DNA from: Nematopogon swammerdamellus
Taxonomy: Eukaryota; Arthropoda; Insecta; Lepidoptera; Adelidae
Direction: 5' to 3'
Assembly (NCBI GenBank): GCA_946902875.1
Contig: OX336345.1
Location: 12,803,395 to 12,867,394 of the forward strand
DNA: 64,000 nucleotides
In this document: positions 1 through 11,650 of the stretch, piece by piece
Layout of the letters: the number at the start of each line of letters is the position of its first letter
Numbering within the stretch: the stretch's first letter is position 1
The notes under the pieces: model-generated
What the model saw: only the letters and a program-made list of their open reading frames with translations
Database searches by the model: none
Told to the model about the DNA's origin: nothing
Program-made: the position numbers and the translations under genes

Positions 1-594
1 ATAAAAAAGCTCCTCTAGAGTTCGGCATGTCGGGAATGTTATTATTAACATCGGTATCATTAACAAATTGAATAATTGAACTCCCTGTCATTACCACGTC
101 TTGTATTTAGTCAGTTTTACTTAATTGTTTATGTTAAATATATATATTGTACATATGTATATACGTAAACCCCAAAAAAAGGATTAAATGCTGATATTTT
201 ATACGCAGTTTTGTCGAACAAGAGGTTTTTCACCTGGAGCCCTGTAACTCCTTAATATTTTGAGATATCCTATTAGCGGGGCAAGTACTGTACGCGTGCG
301 ATCTGAATGCAGCTCTGAGGAATGCGCTAGTGCTGCGACCTAATCAGTGATATGTCGATAACTTACACTAGAACAAAAGTTTGTTTTTAAAAATATAACT
401 GTTTACATATTGCGCCGATTGCGCGCACTTGTAGGTAGGTAGTACGCTATCGATGCGCGTGCAAAACACGTCAAGGTCAGCAATACACTGCAGGCGCGCG
501 CGGGGGTTGCTCCCGCGCCTCACCTCATAGGTACCGCAAATGCACTCAGATCGTACGCGATACTAGCACTGCAGAACTGGCGAAGTGCATAGTG
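1..594. other. Unique AT-rich DNA, no gene seen
   Basis: No open frame of coding character and no repeat I recognise. A short GC-rich inverted repeat (GGCGCGCGCGGG / CCCGCGCC) lies at about 491-519. Several poly-purine and AT runs, nothing more. Confidence 0.5.
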
Positions 595-725
595 CGTTCT
601 ATTTTATATAATTTCATACAAACAATATTTGACCGCGTCGCGGTCGATGTGCGTCGCGTCATGCCGCCGCCCGCCGCCCGCCCCGCAGTGCAGTTCCGCC
701 TAGTGCGGTCGCACCTTTACGTAAT
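595..725. other. GC/CpG-rich island
   Basis: Abrupt GC-rich patch with runs of CCGCCGCCCGCCGCCCG-type trinucleotides and repeated CGCG within otherwise AT-rich DNA. It could be a regulatory element or promoter, but no start site or splice donor is evident. The 94-codon frame that begins just after it runs into a SINE tail and is not a gene. Confidence 0.4.
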
Positions 726-842
726 ATGAGGCGGCGGATGCTCGTAGACGAAGTGAGAGCGAAATGCATTTGTATTTTATTACACTGTTCTGTCATCAAG
801 AAGCACAATCAAAACATGATTTACTTTAAAAACCTAACCACT

Positions 843-948
843 GGCATGACACCTAGTACGAACAGGAGCGTGGTGTTTAGGGCTGACATCACGGGTGCAG
901 CAAGTGATGTGAGCCAACCATTATCAGATTCCATTTCTTTTTATATTG
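843..948 (+). repeat. SINE-B 3' tail remnant
   Basis: Diverged copy of the SINE-B tail. It keeps the order TGGCAtgaCACCTAGT, GGGCTGACATCACGG, GTGATGTgAGCCAACC and CAGATTCCAT seen in the full copies at 23192 and 61413. The 5' two thirds are missing. The flanking A-rich tail has decayed to TTCTTTTTATA. It is older than the other SINE-B copies judging by substitutions. Confidence 0.7.
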
Positions 949-1012
949 CACTAGCTTTTGCCCACGGCTTCGCTCGCATAGCCTATGTCTATCCTGGAGG
1001 TCCATTCTAAAT
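949..1012 (-). repeat. Helitron-like terminal repeat (family K)
   Basis: Carries CTAGCTTTTGCCCACGGCTT, an end sequence that recurs at 32727 (AGCTGTGCCCGCGGCTCCGC) and 60246 (CTAGCGTTTGCCCGCGGCTC); a related end in the opposite orientation closes the element at 51595-51850. Read on the minus strand it ends ..GGCAAAAGCTAG, matching the CTAG 3' terminus of Helitrons as known from that superfamily. Assignment to Helitrons is inference; the repeat itself is clear. Confidence 0.45.
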
Positions 1013-1884
1013 ATTTATTGTCAAATAATTATTTAAATCGGATGAGTATTTTCAGAGATTACCTCCTACATCCAAACTTACGAACGTTCAACATTAGTGT
1101 AGATAAAACCCGTTTTCTAATACTTCGAAATTTGTAAATAATAATTAATTTCATAGATGCGGCCCAATTTATCAAAATAAAAGTTGTGGAATATTATGTG
1201 TAGTCCGAGATCGTAAAATGTTTCATTTTATGTTGTTTGGTGGATGTTTTATATGTCAAATTATTGAGACATGATTATTTGTAAAACAGGCTTAGACATT
1301 TCCTAAATATTTTTTTTTTCTTCTTTGTTTATATTTTATCTGCGTATAGCTCATGTGCTATTATAGTTATTACAATGTGAACGCTCTATTCGACCGGGGA
1401 ATATTTTGTTGACTGAAGTAACGACACGTATGTATTATTTCGACGATCTGTTGATGCGTTTGGATAAAAAATTAATATTTATAGGTAACAAATACCTCTC
1501 ACGCAAAATACGATACCATCATAAGTTGGTGGAAAACATAATACGTAGGTGACTTATTTAATAAATAACTCGTTTTAGTAATAAATAAAAACATATTTAA
1601 ATGTGTATCTACAAAACGCCATCGCCCTCATTATGCATACACTATCTTTTTGTGTACCTACGACAAATTTGCATGCCAGTATTGTCGCTTTGTGTCACAT
1701 ACGGGTAGCAGGCTCACCTTTCTATTGAAACCGTGTACGTTTTTATCGTCCTCCACTGACAGACAACACTGCGTCACTTAAAGACCCATTTACACTTAAC
1801 CGATCATAGATTTGACATGTTATCTGTCAAAAACCGTGACCTTTGGAGTAACCGTATTACTAACTCAGTAACTTAGTAACTGGC
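1013..1884. other. Unique AT-rich DNA, nothing recognised
   Basis: No sustained open frame, no recognised repeat. Contains T-rich and A-rich runs near 1310 and 1580. Confidence 0.45.
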
Positions 1885-2050
1885 GGCCATGGACAGGAAA
1901 ACGGAGTGTGGGTGGACCACCCACCAGTGGTTCGACGACATAAAGTACGTCGTCGGCGGAAAGCTGTGGTTCCGTACCCGCTGAAGGCCGGGAGGACTCG
2001 AGGAAATAGGAGAGACATATTTCCAGGAGTGGATGCACACACGCTAAACA
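1885..2050 (+). pseudogene. RTE-type LINE, C-terminal remnant
   Basis: Decayed 3' coding end of an RTE-clade 'endonuclease-reverse transcriptase' of the kind common in Lepidoptera. In one frame THQWFDDIKYVVGG is readable, and in another TYFQEWMHT; these correspond to the family's 'RW-DDI-----G' and terminal 'YVQQWT' blocks. Frames change between the blocks and an in-frame stop is present, so it is dead. Related ends lie at 2655, 27140 and (minus) 52080. Only the last ~50 codons survive; a shared ancestral repeat rather than a host gene. Confidence 0.6.
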
Positions 2051-2654
2051 TAACATTATGTGCAATATCGTATATTATGTTAAATTTAAAATTGAATGAT
2101 GTTTTATATGTGAAATCTCTCTTTAAAAGGGCTTACACGCGACTTCGGCTGGACGCATGCAAGCATTCTTACGCGGTCAATTTCTTGTTAATTGAGTTTT
2201 CATGTTTCTAGAGTGTTCTGTTTTGAGTGCTAACAATCGATGTCTTAGTTTATTTAAGATTATGTAGGTATATTTTAAAACCATGATTTGGAAATGAAAA
2301 TGCATATTTTTTTATTTTAATTAATTGATTTCAAAAGTCTTAAGAAAAATCTTGGAAAAAATGTTCTATGGGTGTCCTTAAATTCGAAAACGCTGTAAAA
2401 GTTTCCACACACGTTCTTATTCCACCCCCTACTCTATTTTATTTTGCTTTACAAATTGTGATGTCGAGTCGTCGAGTCGCCCAGTCGACGGAGTTAGCCC
2501 GTCCGACTAGGCTAGCGTTAGCCCTATATCTCTCTTCTGTGGCACCAGCGTGTTGGGCTTCCTCATCTTGCTGTCCAGCTTGTTGTTTCTCTGAAGAAAA
2601 ATACAGAGAGTAGACCGAATATCGAGATAGACGATAGAGAGAGAGAGATATATA
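2051..2654. other. No gene recognised
   Basis: AT-rich, with a pyrimidine-rich stretch near 2530 and a GA-rich stretch (GAGAGAGAGAG) near 2636-2650. No recognised element. Confidence 0.4.
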
Positions 2655-2735
2655 GAAGTAAACAGGGATAGAGAAGGCCGGGAGGACTGGAGGAAAACTG
2701 TAGAGGCGTATGTCTAGCAATGGACACATAAAACG
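2655..2735 (+). pseudogene. RTE-type LINE extreme C-terminus remnant
   Basis: Encodes AYV*QWTHKT (stop replacing the first Q of the family's YVQQWT), preceded by GREDWRKTVE, equivalent to the 'W-SLEEAYVQQW' end of RTE reverse transcriptases. Nearly the same ending (TYVQQWTHKC) is intact at 27290-27323. Only ~25 codons remain. Confidence 0.6.
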
Positions 2736-2883
2736 CTGACTGACAATAGAACCGTCGATCTCATTACATAGTCATTTGTTGAAAATGGAAATTACACACT
2801 TCCGGCATACAGAAGCGATAACAAGTTTTAAAGTTACAAGGGCAATGCACGAATAAGTATTCATTCATTCTGAGCAAATTTTT

Positions 2884-3010
2884 TACCGCCTAAAAAAAAG
2901 GAGGGGGTTCTATATTCGTCGGAATATTCTTTTTGTGTATGTTCGGCGATTGGAGATTATTTTTGTACCTTAGGGGTGATCAAGCGTAATGGGGACATAT
3001 TTTAAGTATA
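2884..3010 (+). repeat. Fragment of 'AACCGACTTC' repeat (family D)
   Basis: Contains CGCCTAAAAAAAAGGAGG followed by GGTTCTATATTCG and TTTTTGTGTATGTTC, the same order as ACTTCCAAAAAAGGAGGAGG..GGTTCTCAATTCG..TATGTTTTTT at 15270-15365. A widespread lepidopteran interspersed repeat of unclear class. Diverged. Confidence 0.55.
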
Positions 3011-3302
3011 CTTTCTGTTTCTCTTTTCTTATAATCTCTGTACTACAGGTCTCTGTTTTTTCTCCTTAATAAAAATAAAATAAATAAATGAGTAAATCAT
3101 AACATCTTAAATTTGTATAAGCATGTGCATAACATATGGGTGAATAATTCTACACCACTCTAATCAATTTTCATTATATTTATATGTTCGAAAGGAGGTA
3201 TTTCGGGGGTTAAGTCGGTAAAAAGAGTTATTGTTTTAATTGTTTATTGTTTATTTTTCCTCTCTTGGTAGTACACTGCGCTCAGATTTGTCATATTTAC
3301 AT

Positions 3303-3368
3303 TGTAACATTCCGCCAGTTCAATTATCACAGCGAAGAAGAACTGACAAGAAACCTCACTGGAATTTT
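3303..3368 (+). repeat. Interspersed repeat F (copy 1)
   Basis: CCGCCAGTTC followed by GCGAAGAAGAACTGACAAG and AAACCTCACTGG. A second diverged copy sits at 30498-30558. The block is familiar from many lepidopteran sequences; I cannot name the element. No coding potential. Confidence 0.55.
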
Positions 3369-4579
3369 TTTCAATGTGCACTTAGTCTAATTTACAAAAA
3401 TATTTTCCACTACCTAAAAACGCATGTGCTGATTTATGAATGACAGATGCAGAAATTCATGACAAAGTGAAAAAACATTTAAAATGAAATTATATGAAGT
3501 TATGTACACACCACACTGCCACAGGAAGCAGGCCAGTCTCCATAAACAGCGCCCGTTCACGAGCACCACACCGGGGCCAGCCATCGCCTCCCTCAACCAT
3601 ATTGTAGGGTGAGAGACGACCCGGACCAAGTGTCACCATAAGCAAATACCCTACCCCAGTGGCAACATGAAATGAAATACTTCTGTTTCTGTCACAAACG
3701 ACTACAATGTCCTTATTGCAATGTGTTTGTCTTTTTAAATAATTTGCGCATGGCAACTCGAATCTCATGTAGAGATAATAATATGATTATCTGTCACAGT
3801 GACAGCGATGTGGCTAGAAATTTAGGGCCAAACGTATGCCCCATAATCATGAACACTTTTCCGCGCTGATAAAATTGCAGCAGTGGTGTGCGTGCGGGTA
3901 GTTTCGGACGACGAAGAAGTGTTCGTTGCTTTCCACAAAAGACAACGTGGGTAAAGCAGTTTTTGTCAAATTAATGACAGTTTACAGTGCTTACAGATCT
4001 TCTCTACATTGAATGCTTCTTGGAATATTCATCAATTTATTCATAATAATTTTACGTCAACGAACAAAAGGAAGCGCTTTCAGCTCCGACAACTCCGGAC
4101 GATCTCATTTATGTCCAACACTTTTAATGGCGACAATTTCATTTAACGTCTGCTTTATGGGACTATTTCGTTTGTTGTCCGCCGAAACTAGGTGGGGGGA
4201 CTCTGTGTAGCTACGAGTCAAAGTTATTTCGTGGAAGCTGCGCAGTGCGTAATTAATTCCTTTTTTTTTGTAATTTTGTGAAAGTGAGATGTACGGTGGC
4301 AACTTAAATATACTTACTCATAAACACGGTAAAAAGTATGCGTTTGTTGTAGACGTACCTATAAATAAATAACAATTTTATTGCAGCTAGTAAATTTTAA
4401 ACAAATTCAAGTCATGTACCTACTACTTACAAACATTACTTAGAATCTTATAGATTAGTCTACCTCTCGATATATCATCTCAGCTACTTTCACTGGATAA
4501 TATATACAAATGAACTATAAAGAAGAAATTATAAAGAACTACAAAATCGATCGTCCCCAAAAATTGGGGCCGACAACTA
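3369..4579. other. No gene recognised
   Basis: Mixed composition. Two open frames of 65-92 codons overlap on opposite strands around 3490-3870 and 4013-4302 but show no domain, no consistent codon use and no homologue I know. No repeat recognised. Confidence 0.4.
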
Positions 4580-4735
4580 GCGCCCTCTATTGGTCAGCAA
4601 AAAAGGGAGCGTGGGTCGTTGACTTGGGGGGAAGCGCCGCTATTGGTCGAGCACGCAATGTGCGCGTAAGCAAGCGGCGTTGGCGGCGCGTGCGCAGTGC
4701 GCGGTGCTCGCGGCGGAGGTGTTGTAAGTAATTGG
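4580..4735 (+). promoter_or_regulatory. Candidate CpG-rich promoter with splice donor
   Basis: Two inverted CCAAT boxes (CTATTGGTCAG at 4588, CTATTGGTCGAG at 4641) lie upstream of a CpG-rich stretch with an NRF1-like motif (GCGTGCGCAGTGCGCG) that includes an arthropod-type GCAGTG initiator. A perfect donor-like TGTTGTAAGTAATT follows at 4723-4736. The order CCAAT - CpG - initiator - 5' splice site is what a TATA-less promoter with a non-coding first exon would look like. No downstream exon was identified, so this stays a hypothesis. Confidence 0.25.
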
Positions 4736-5489
4736 ACGAATTCTTAGTTTGGTATAAGTTATACCGTATAACGTGCTGGATTGATGCTACTTTCTAGTTT
4801 AGGACGTTTATTAGTTTTATTTTAAAATTCTTCATGAATTGGGTAACAAGGAAACTAAACATTTTAAAATAAAGTGTATGCCGGTACGTAATCGCAGATA
4901 TTCCTGGAAGTGCTATACAAATTTAAAACAACAATAGTCTTCCTTCATCAATTTAATAATATTTGCAGAATTATTTCTGCAAATATAACAATTCATCTGT
5001 ACAAAAGTATATACATACCTAGCAATCATGTATGGTTGTTAGGCTTTGCACTTGCGAATAAATCTCCTATTCCCACGCGCCACGCTTCAAGAAAATCATC
5101 ACAAAACCCCCGCAGAGTGCGAGCTCAGCGAAATTTGGAAAAACGGTTGGGATTACGCCGTTATCGCGCACTTACTGGAGTTTTCCGGAAATCCGTCGCT
5201 GGAAAAATCCATTAAAGGATTACCGAGGAATATCGCCTTGTTTTCCGATCTTCGCCTTGGACGGAACATTTTATGCAACGGATTTCTCGGAAGCTGCGTT
5301 TCAAGAGGATAGTATTGGCAATCAATGTTTTCACTGAAGTGCATCGTCGACTAACGAACGCAACCATCGGAACGTTATTCCTGGAGAATTTCCAAAGAGT
5401 GCTACAATTTTTAAGGTACTTCACGGAAGTGGTCACAGGCAGTACGCTCTTAAAATACACGCTCAGAAAGCGCTCATTTATTTAGATAG
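4736..5489. other. Unique block, open in several frames
   Basis: 5046-5485 is balanced in base composition, CpG-containing and open in three or more overlapping frames on both strands (longest 101 codons). None resembles a protein family I know, and openness on both strands argues against real coding. It may be constrained non-coding DNA; conservation would decide. Confidence 0.3.
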
Positions 5490-5605
5490 AAACATTGATA
5501 AAATACTTTATTGGCTCAACAAACTTTTAAACATTAGAAAATTTACGTAAAGGCGGACTTATTCCTTACAGAGATTTCTTGCAGTCAACCTTTGGATGTT
5601 TTAAA
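5490..5605 (-). mobile_element. LINE 3' end (family E), 5'-truncated
   Basis: Read on the minus strand it contains CATCCAAAGGTTGACTG..AATCTCTGTAAGGAATAAGTC, CGCCTTTACG and an AATAAAG polyadenylation signal. The same block is at 26035-26165 (minus); shorter related ends are at 41820-41945 (plus) and 38981-39090 (plus, inserted in the palindrome). This matches the 3' UTR of jockey/CR1-like LINEs of Lepidoptera as I recall them. Confidence 0.6.
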
Positions 5606-5617
5606 TTAGAGTAATAT

Positions 5618-5755
5618 CATCATCATCATCATCAGCCTGTATCGGTCCACTGCTGGACATAGGTCTCTCCCAAGGCACGCCACCACACGTGGTCTTCCGC
5701 TCTTCTCATCCATCCACTCCCGGCTACCTATTTTAGGTCATCTGTCCACCTAGAG
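5618..5755 (-). mobile_element. RTE-type LINE 3' UTR with (GAT)n tail
   Basis: Begins on plus as (ATC)n then CAGCCTGTATCGGTCCACTG, CTGCTGGACATAGGTCTC and CACGCCACCACACG. On the minus strand this is the well-known lepidopteran RTE 3' UTR ending in a (GAT)n microsatellite. Truncated to its last ~135 bp. Confidence 0.65.
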
Positions 5756-8509
5756 TATTATAGTGGAATGTAATTATTTATTCATACATATCCGTCATTT
5801 TACATTTAAGCCCAGTAATTTTCAAACGGTTATTTATCGGTTATTTTTCTGGCTCTTACAGCTCTGTGAAAAAGAAAGCGAGGGCATAAATTTATGCACA
5901 AAGTTACACTAATGCAAAATACCACTGAATTGGAAATGTACAAAATACATGGAAATAAGTACATGTCTATTTGATTTTAAGTCGCAATGCAGTCTTTGTC
6001 TCTTCGTGCTAGTTTCCAGTCTTTCTATTCCCATAGCAGCCGTCACGGTCCGGCGGTGTCCGAAAGTCTACGAATGTGAGTCAGCTGTTCTCGAGTTTAC
6101 GATGTGCGATGTCCGTTGGCAAAGAGTTCGCGGTATCCGATTGGCTAGAGACGCGCCACGTTCGTTCGTAGCGTCTTGAATTTAGAAACACGAGAGAGAG
6201 AGACATTTTGACAGGATGCGGTCTACTTTGAAAAGTTTTACGATGCGAATATGTGCCTATGTAAATAAGTGTTCTATTCATTCACAGTATCGCGTAGCGC
6301 GTTCATTTCGAAAACTGTATTTTCTTTATCTTCCTAGCTCGCAGATTTTAATTAGCTATAAGAAATTTGAGTTTACATTGGTCAAGTAACAACTTGACCA
6401 AACTTTTCATAATTGTAATAATCGTTTTGACGTACCTATATAATATATTTTAATAATAATTCTAATGGTAAGTTATTCATTAGCTACACGAAGCTTTTGA
6501 ATGTTTACTCCACAGAATAGCGACAGTAGGATACTCCAACTTCTATTGTATTAAACCCCCATTAGAGTAAAAAATAATATTCACCAATCAATTTTCATCT
6601 CTTCCGTGTGCCCAATTTTGTTTATAAATTGTTTTAAACTGCGCGTACCCGTCACCGGAACAATACAACGGGAACCGGACCGGATAGAATTTCTTTATCT
6701 CAAATAAACGCGATTGGAGCCGCCAAAATATTACGAGTAGGTTATAAGATTCTTAGGGTTACGCACGCAGCGGAGCTGGCCCTATAAGCTCGGTCAGGTG
6801 TCTGTCCGGCATAGAGCTCCTGAACAGGTTCAGCGATCTTCACGAAACTTGCAATATGTATAGATTTATGAGAGCTAACAAAATTTAAGGAATATGATAT
6901 ATATCAAATTGCTCTGTTCGAGGCGATTATTCCAAAAGAAAATAACAAAAAAAATGTCGACAAAATCGCAATCTTCTGAGCGTGTAAACCATACGCTCGC
7001 ATGGTACCGTTCGCACTTAACAGGCTTTTTTTTTTTAATTTAATGTCACAGTTACATGCTTGCCAGTCTAATAAAAAAAATTGAAAATTGAACTCGGAAT
7101 GAGTACGAGACGAGAGAAAGGGTCGGCAGCTAAGGGTGGAAAGGATTGGGCTTGGAATTCTCCTTACATGCGTTTCAACACTCTACCAGTCGGGACTCGG
7201 GGAGCTCGGGGACTCGGGTCAAGCTGCGTTGAAAGGAATGACCGGTGGAGTGAGCGCTTAACCAAGATAATGTCACGTTATATTTGAGCAATCTGCTAGT
7301 TGATTAGTTGTCACGTTCGGAGCCGGTTGTTGTCGGCGTGGCGTGGAAAAGGTCGCAACGTTTTTGCCTTTGTTCGCCCTACAATGGACTCGGCGCGCAT
7401 TGTATGTGCGAAGAACAATTGGCTCTGTTTTCCGGTTGCAGCGCGCCTAGTGGTTAGTTGTCGCAATATTTGTCTATGTAGGGATGAAGCTAACAGCACT
7501 CTTGGATAATACTCCCTGGCGAAATATCTTTGCAGAATCGTAAGAAACACAGACTCTGACTGCTGTGTTGCTAAACTCATTGGTTATTTCGTTCTTAAGT
7601 ACCTAAATATTATAAGTTTTAAGAGATGAAGGGAAAGAAACACAAGATCTTTAGAAAAATAAATTCAAATGACTTGGAGAGCATGAACTGTTATGTAATC
7701 GTGAGTGAACCCATATTTTCAAAACTCATGGCTTTTATAAACCATCCAACAATTGGTTACATAATTCATTACCTTTACTTCACCACAACATCTGCGAAAC
7801 TCACTGCACTCTCGCGGAAGATGCCTTTGCAAAATTGCAGTATACAGTCTTAGGACCACACGCTTTTCTTAATCATTTCTGTCATTCAAAGGGTATGTGG
7901 AAGATATTCGGTCAGTCCTCAAATTATCCAGAGACAAGACAGATGATGTCTCTGGGTTCAACTTCAACAATTGCTATATATATTATATATTTTGCTACTA
8001 TAAAAGGAAAATCCATCGAAATAAAAGAATAGTCATGCATGTGGGTTAATATAAATTGTAACGAATATTATGTATTTTGAATTGAAAGTTATTTAAACTT
8101 TTAAAATGTTTGTATATTCACATTGGTATCAAAATGTGGCACCGGATAATCCCATAAAATAAAATAAGAAAACCTCTCTGAATCGAGGATTCATCCTAAA
8201 TGCCTGAGTGAAACGTTGCAATCGGCGCCATCCGACTCGAAGAGTCGAATGTAGCTCGCTGGAGGACATATTGAACGCATTCCAGACCTTCTTTTCATAT
8301 TTTATTGGATTCAGCTTTACAGCGGTTATTGTAAAGTTACCTTCTCAAAGTAAACATAGTTATTTGCCACACAATAGTTAAATATAATATATACTAATAC
8401 TTATGGTATGGTATAGTTAGTTGCGATCTAGTGCTTCTTGTGCTTTTAATTGTTTGTATTGCATGGTAGCTAAATCTCGCTATCATATTTTTGAAATATC
8501 AAATATATA
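5756..8509. other. Unique AT-rich DNA, no gene recognised
   Basis: No recognisable domain in any frame; the longest frames (68-89 codons around 7081-7580 and 7626-8032) are unsupported. A 10-T run is at about 7027. Nothing repeat-like was recognised on reading. Confidence 0.4.
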
Positions 8510-8775
8510 CAGTTCGACGATTTGCTTACCAATAAAGGATTCCTCGTTTAATAAGCTTAAAAAAGCTCCGTAGTATTTTTCCTAGTACTCCTATTTTTCG
8601 ATATAATTGACGTTTTATGCGTTAGGAAAGCGTCACCAAAACCATGTCCAACATCGGAAATTTACATGATGGCGATTATCTAGAAAAATACGAGTCCTAG
8701 AAAATATATTTGCTCAGGTTTTTTTAAGCTTATTCAACCAGAATCCCGTGGTGGTAAGCAAATCCGGTCGAACTG
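8510..8775. mobile_element. Small fold-back element (MITE-like)
   Basis: About 90-bp inverted arms: left starts CAGTTCGACGATTTGCTTAC, right (reverse complement) starts CAGTTCGACCGGATTTGCTT. Both continue through GGATTC, AATAAGCTTAAAAAA and CTAG(T/G)ACTC(C/G)TATTTTTC. The loop is about 85 bp with no coding potential. Terminal CAGTTCGAC and the 266-bp size suit a non-autonomous DNA transposon, but no clear target duplication is visible, so the superfamily is open. Confidence 0.65.
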
Positions 8776-8797
8776 GGACATGCCATGCAGTATAAGG

Positions 8798-8830
8798 GTC
8801 GAATTGAGAACCTCCCTATCCTTCTCCAAT
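8798..8830 (-). repeat. Fragment of family D repeat
   Basis: GGTCGAATTGAGAACCTCC is the reverse complement of the GGAGGTTCTCAATTCG block at 15288. It sits 22 bp beyond the fold-back element. Confidence 0.5.
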
Positions 8831-10351
8831 GTACTCGTATTTTTTATTAACGAGTTCGTTAACAATTTGTCAGCATGACGTAATAAAATTTAAAGTATGA
8901 CAGATGATGCCAAACGCAGATCGACGGAACTAGGTAGATGGGGTCTATTTGAAAGAACGGAGGAATGAAAGAGTTGAAAGAGGGTAAAGATCCGTGCAGC
9001 GGGGAGTTTGTCGCGGCGCGCTCTCTAACTCCGCAGAGCCCTCGTGTCTAATGAACTGCGAACACTAGCTCAGCTCACTTCTCTCTCATTCTAAAAAGAA
9101 GACATATTTTTCATCCATCCAAGACCGGCGCAAATGTCTTCGACACAATAGGATCTCTTACTGCACAACCGCACAGCTCTATTTCCATCGACCGAAAAAG
9201 TAATAGCCAAAATCACTATCTCACAAAAATGCAATCAAATATCGATCAATTTTGAACTCTCCCGCTCGCGTAATTACATCGAGGTCGGCTCAACGCGCAG
9301 CTGTCGTTAGCCCCTTTGTCAGGTGAGACGAAGGCGGAGATAAAAGATGGAGACAAAAAGTGTAAAAAAAATTATGTTTCATAAATTGGAAGCCAGATGT
9401 CGCGGACTCAGTACAGATTGGAAAATAAGCGCGTCATTCGATTTTTATTTCCGTGAACGATTCTACGAAATACGTGTAATAAGAATAGAAGTTCCGGCGA
9501 ACCTATACACCTCAAGTAATTGAAAAGAAAGCTGCTAGCTATCGGAATTTTAAACACATTTTTGGAAATGCTAATTTCAGAACTAATATACACTTGCACC
9601 GTCAAAAGGTTGTACGATTTGGGATAATTGCTGACACGAGTGACCTCTACTAGGTTAGCGCACAAATGGCTACAAATTGTAATGAAGGGCCCAAATTGTA
9701 ATCATTGCTGACCTGTGATTTGATCCCGAACCGACCGTATTCGATTACAGTAGCAAAATATTATTTTGATATTAAGTCTTTTCAGGTTTCACCACAATTT
9801 CAGATTTTACCGCCGTGAACTATTTAAATAAAGCCGTCAAATTTTGCAAAGTTTGCAAGTTTTCCAAGGCTCTGTTTCTTTTAAGCTTCAATTGCTCCAA
9901 CAGATATGCCGACGAACATAATCGTATATAACAGAAATTAATAGTTTTTCTCAATGTGAATCGACGCACCACCACCGCGATAGCAGTTGAGAAAACTGTG
10001 ATGAGAACGCATGCAGCTATTTATTCAAACAATCACTCAATTTATTAGTTTTCTTGTATTACAGTACACAATCGTAGATATGCTCCCAAAATCTAACCTT
10101 CCCCGTAATCGGGCAAAAAGGCGATCCTAATGCCATAAAGCATTTTATTTGAACTAACTTTTGAGGTATGGCGTGATTTCTTATATTATAAGTAATAACA
10201 AAAAAATCCAATTACTCGTTTATGACATCAATCACACACGAGGATAGAACAGCCAAAGTCAAAGTCCTTTCTAACTTTCATCTCAGAACAAAGTCAATAA
10301 AAATGTCCCCTACGATATTTACGCGTTTGATTAGTTCGTGGAACTTGTAGC
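8831..10351. other. No gene recognised
   Basis: Mixed unique DNA; an 85-codon minus-strand frame at 9408-9665 shows no domain. Nothing else seen. Confidence 0.4.
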
Positions 10352-10446
10352 CCGGGCTCGAGGCCGCGGGCGGGGCGAGGAGCGCCAGTCGGGAAGTTGC
10401 ATCTCATGCTTCTGGGGGACGACTAGCGGAGGTCGCGGGGCGGACA
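10352..10446. other. GC-rich island
   Basis: CCCGGGCTCGAGGCCGCGGG followed by GCGGGGCGAGGAGCG and later GGTCGCGGGGCGG. GC-box-like sequences (GGGGCG) occur three times. Possible regulatory element; no transcript evidence. Confidence 0.35.
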
Positions 10447-10756
10447 TAACAGCCGAACTTGGTTGGAGCCGGTCCAGTAAACTTGTGAGGCAAACGTGAG
10501 ACACGATGCGCCGCAGGCTGTGCGGGCCAGCTTATTTAATATCATAATCAGTTTTATTGTCATCGGGACAATGTTTGGTAAAACTTTTGTGGGATTTTAA
10601 AGTCAGAAAGTGGATGTTTCAATTACCTATAGAATGTTGAGTAGAAGAAATAGAGAATGATGAAGAGTAGCTAACAAAAATGTGCCAAATACGTAGAATA
10701 AATATAAATGTGTAAGGAACATATCAACTATCCTATATATCTCATTATTATCGTTT

Positions 10757-10805
10757 GGAGTCCGGTACTTATGAATAATACTCCCACCCCACTGCATCTC
10801 TCCCC
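10757..10805 (+). repeat. Repeat G fragment
   Basis: GGAGTCCGGTACTTATGAAT followed by CCCCACTGCATCTCTCCCCG matches 23098-23152 and the inverse of 27835-27892. Only the central ~48 bp remain here, without an adjacent SINE. Confidence 0.6.
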
Positions 10806-11104
10806 GTGTGATTAATAGTTATCTATTTGTCCTTTAATAATTTCGTTAAACGTGGTCGTCGGTTGCGGTTAATTATCCGAGTTCTTGCAACACAACAACG
10901 ACTAAATCTGCTTACCCCCATTGTCGGGATACAGGGTGAAGGTATGTAGCTAGGTATAGAGGAGTATATTTACCAATGTTTCATTCATCGTCTGTCACTG
11001 AAACCACTGAAAAACGTAGGCGTCATGTAGCGCCGAGCCTATGGGTGGATTAACGCCCAATTCTACGCAGAACTTGTTAAGTGATATAACTAAAAAGAGT
11101 TAAA

Positions 11105-11290
11105 TAAAAAAACTGTTGTTGAAGGCGGTACAAAAGCGCACCTGAAAATTGACTTTGGTGCTTTTGTACCGGCTTAAACTGAAGGGTCCGAATATGAATC
11201 AAAATATTATTTAACACTTTTAAGTTCTAGTTGTTTTTTGAAGTCGGTGCAATGTTTTTTAAAACAGTTTTCTATTTTTATGATCGATAT
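11105..11290. repeat. Diverged fold-back of 'GAAGGCGGT' repeat
   Basis: GGTACAAAAGCGCACC and GGTGCTTTTGTACC form a hairpin at 11127-11172, embedded in TTGAAGGCGG..GAAGTCGGTGCAATG..TTTTTTAAAACAG. These blocks correspond to the arms of the long hairpin at 17031-17465, so this is an older relative. Confidence 0.5.
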
Positions 11291-11464
11291 TATATTCTAC
11301 TTGTTCGGCTGAGCAATGTTTATGTAAAATAAATATAATTAACTAATAAAATATACTACGGACTGTACCGACTATCGGCAGAATGTCAAAACAACTTTAA
11401 AATGTTTTGTAGTCTTCAAACGAGTTACAAGATTCAGAGGTCGCCAACTTTTAGAGTTCAAGTT

Positions 11465-11650
11465 CTGGGTGGCGCGTCGGGGCGTAGCGGGGGCGCCGCG
11501 CCGCCGCAGCCTCCGCCGCCGTGCCGCTGCCGCCGAGCGCGTCGAGTACTCGACGACCGCAGTCATGGTCGGAAGGGAGGAATTGCTCGACAAACGAACG
11601 TTGCGTCGAACGAAATTCAATGCTCCCCGCGCCATCGCATCGTTCGTCTC
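11465..11650. other. GC-rich island with GCC/GCG runs
   Basis: GGGGCGCCGCGCCGCCGCAG and CCGCCGCCGTGCCGCTGCCG within AT-rich surroundings. Open in five overlapping frames on both strands purely because of composition, so none is taken as a gene. Confidence 0.4.

Noticed and set aside
726..1010. 94-codon plus frame
   Set aside because: Its second half is a translated SINE-B tail and a Helitron-like end.
5046..5312. Host exon in the open block
   Set aside because: Open in several frames on both strands, no known domain, no convincing splice sites at the ends.
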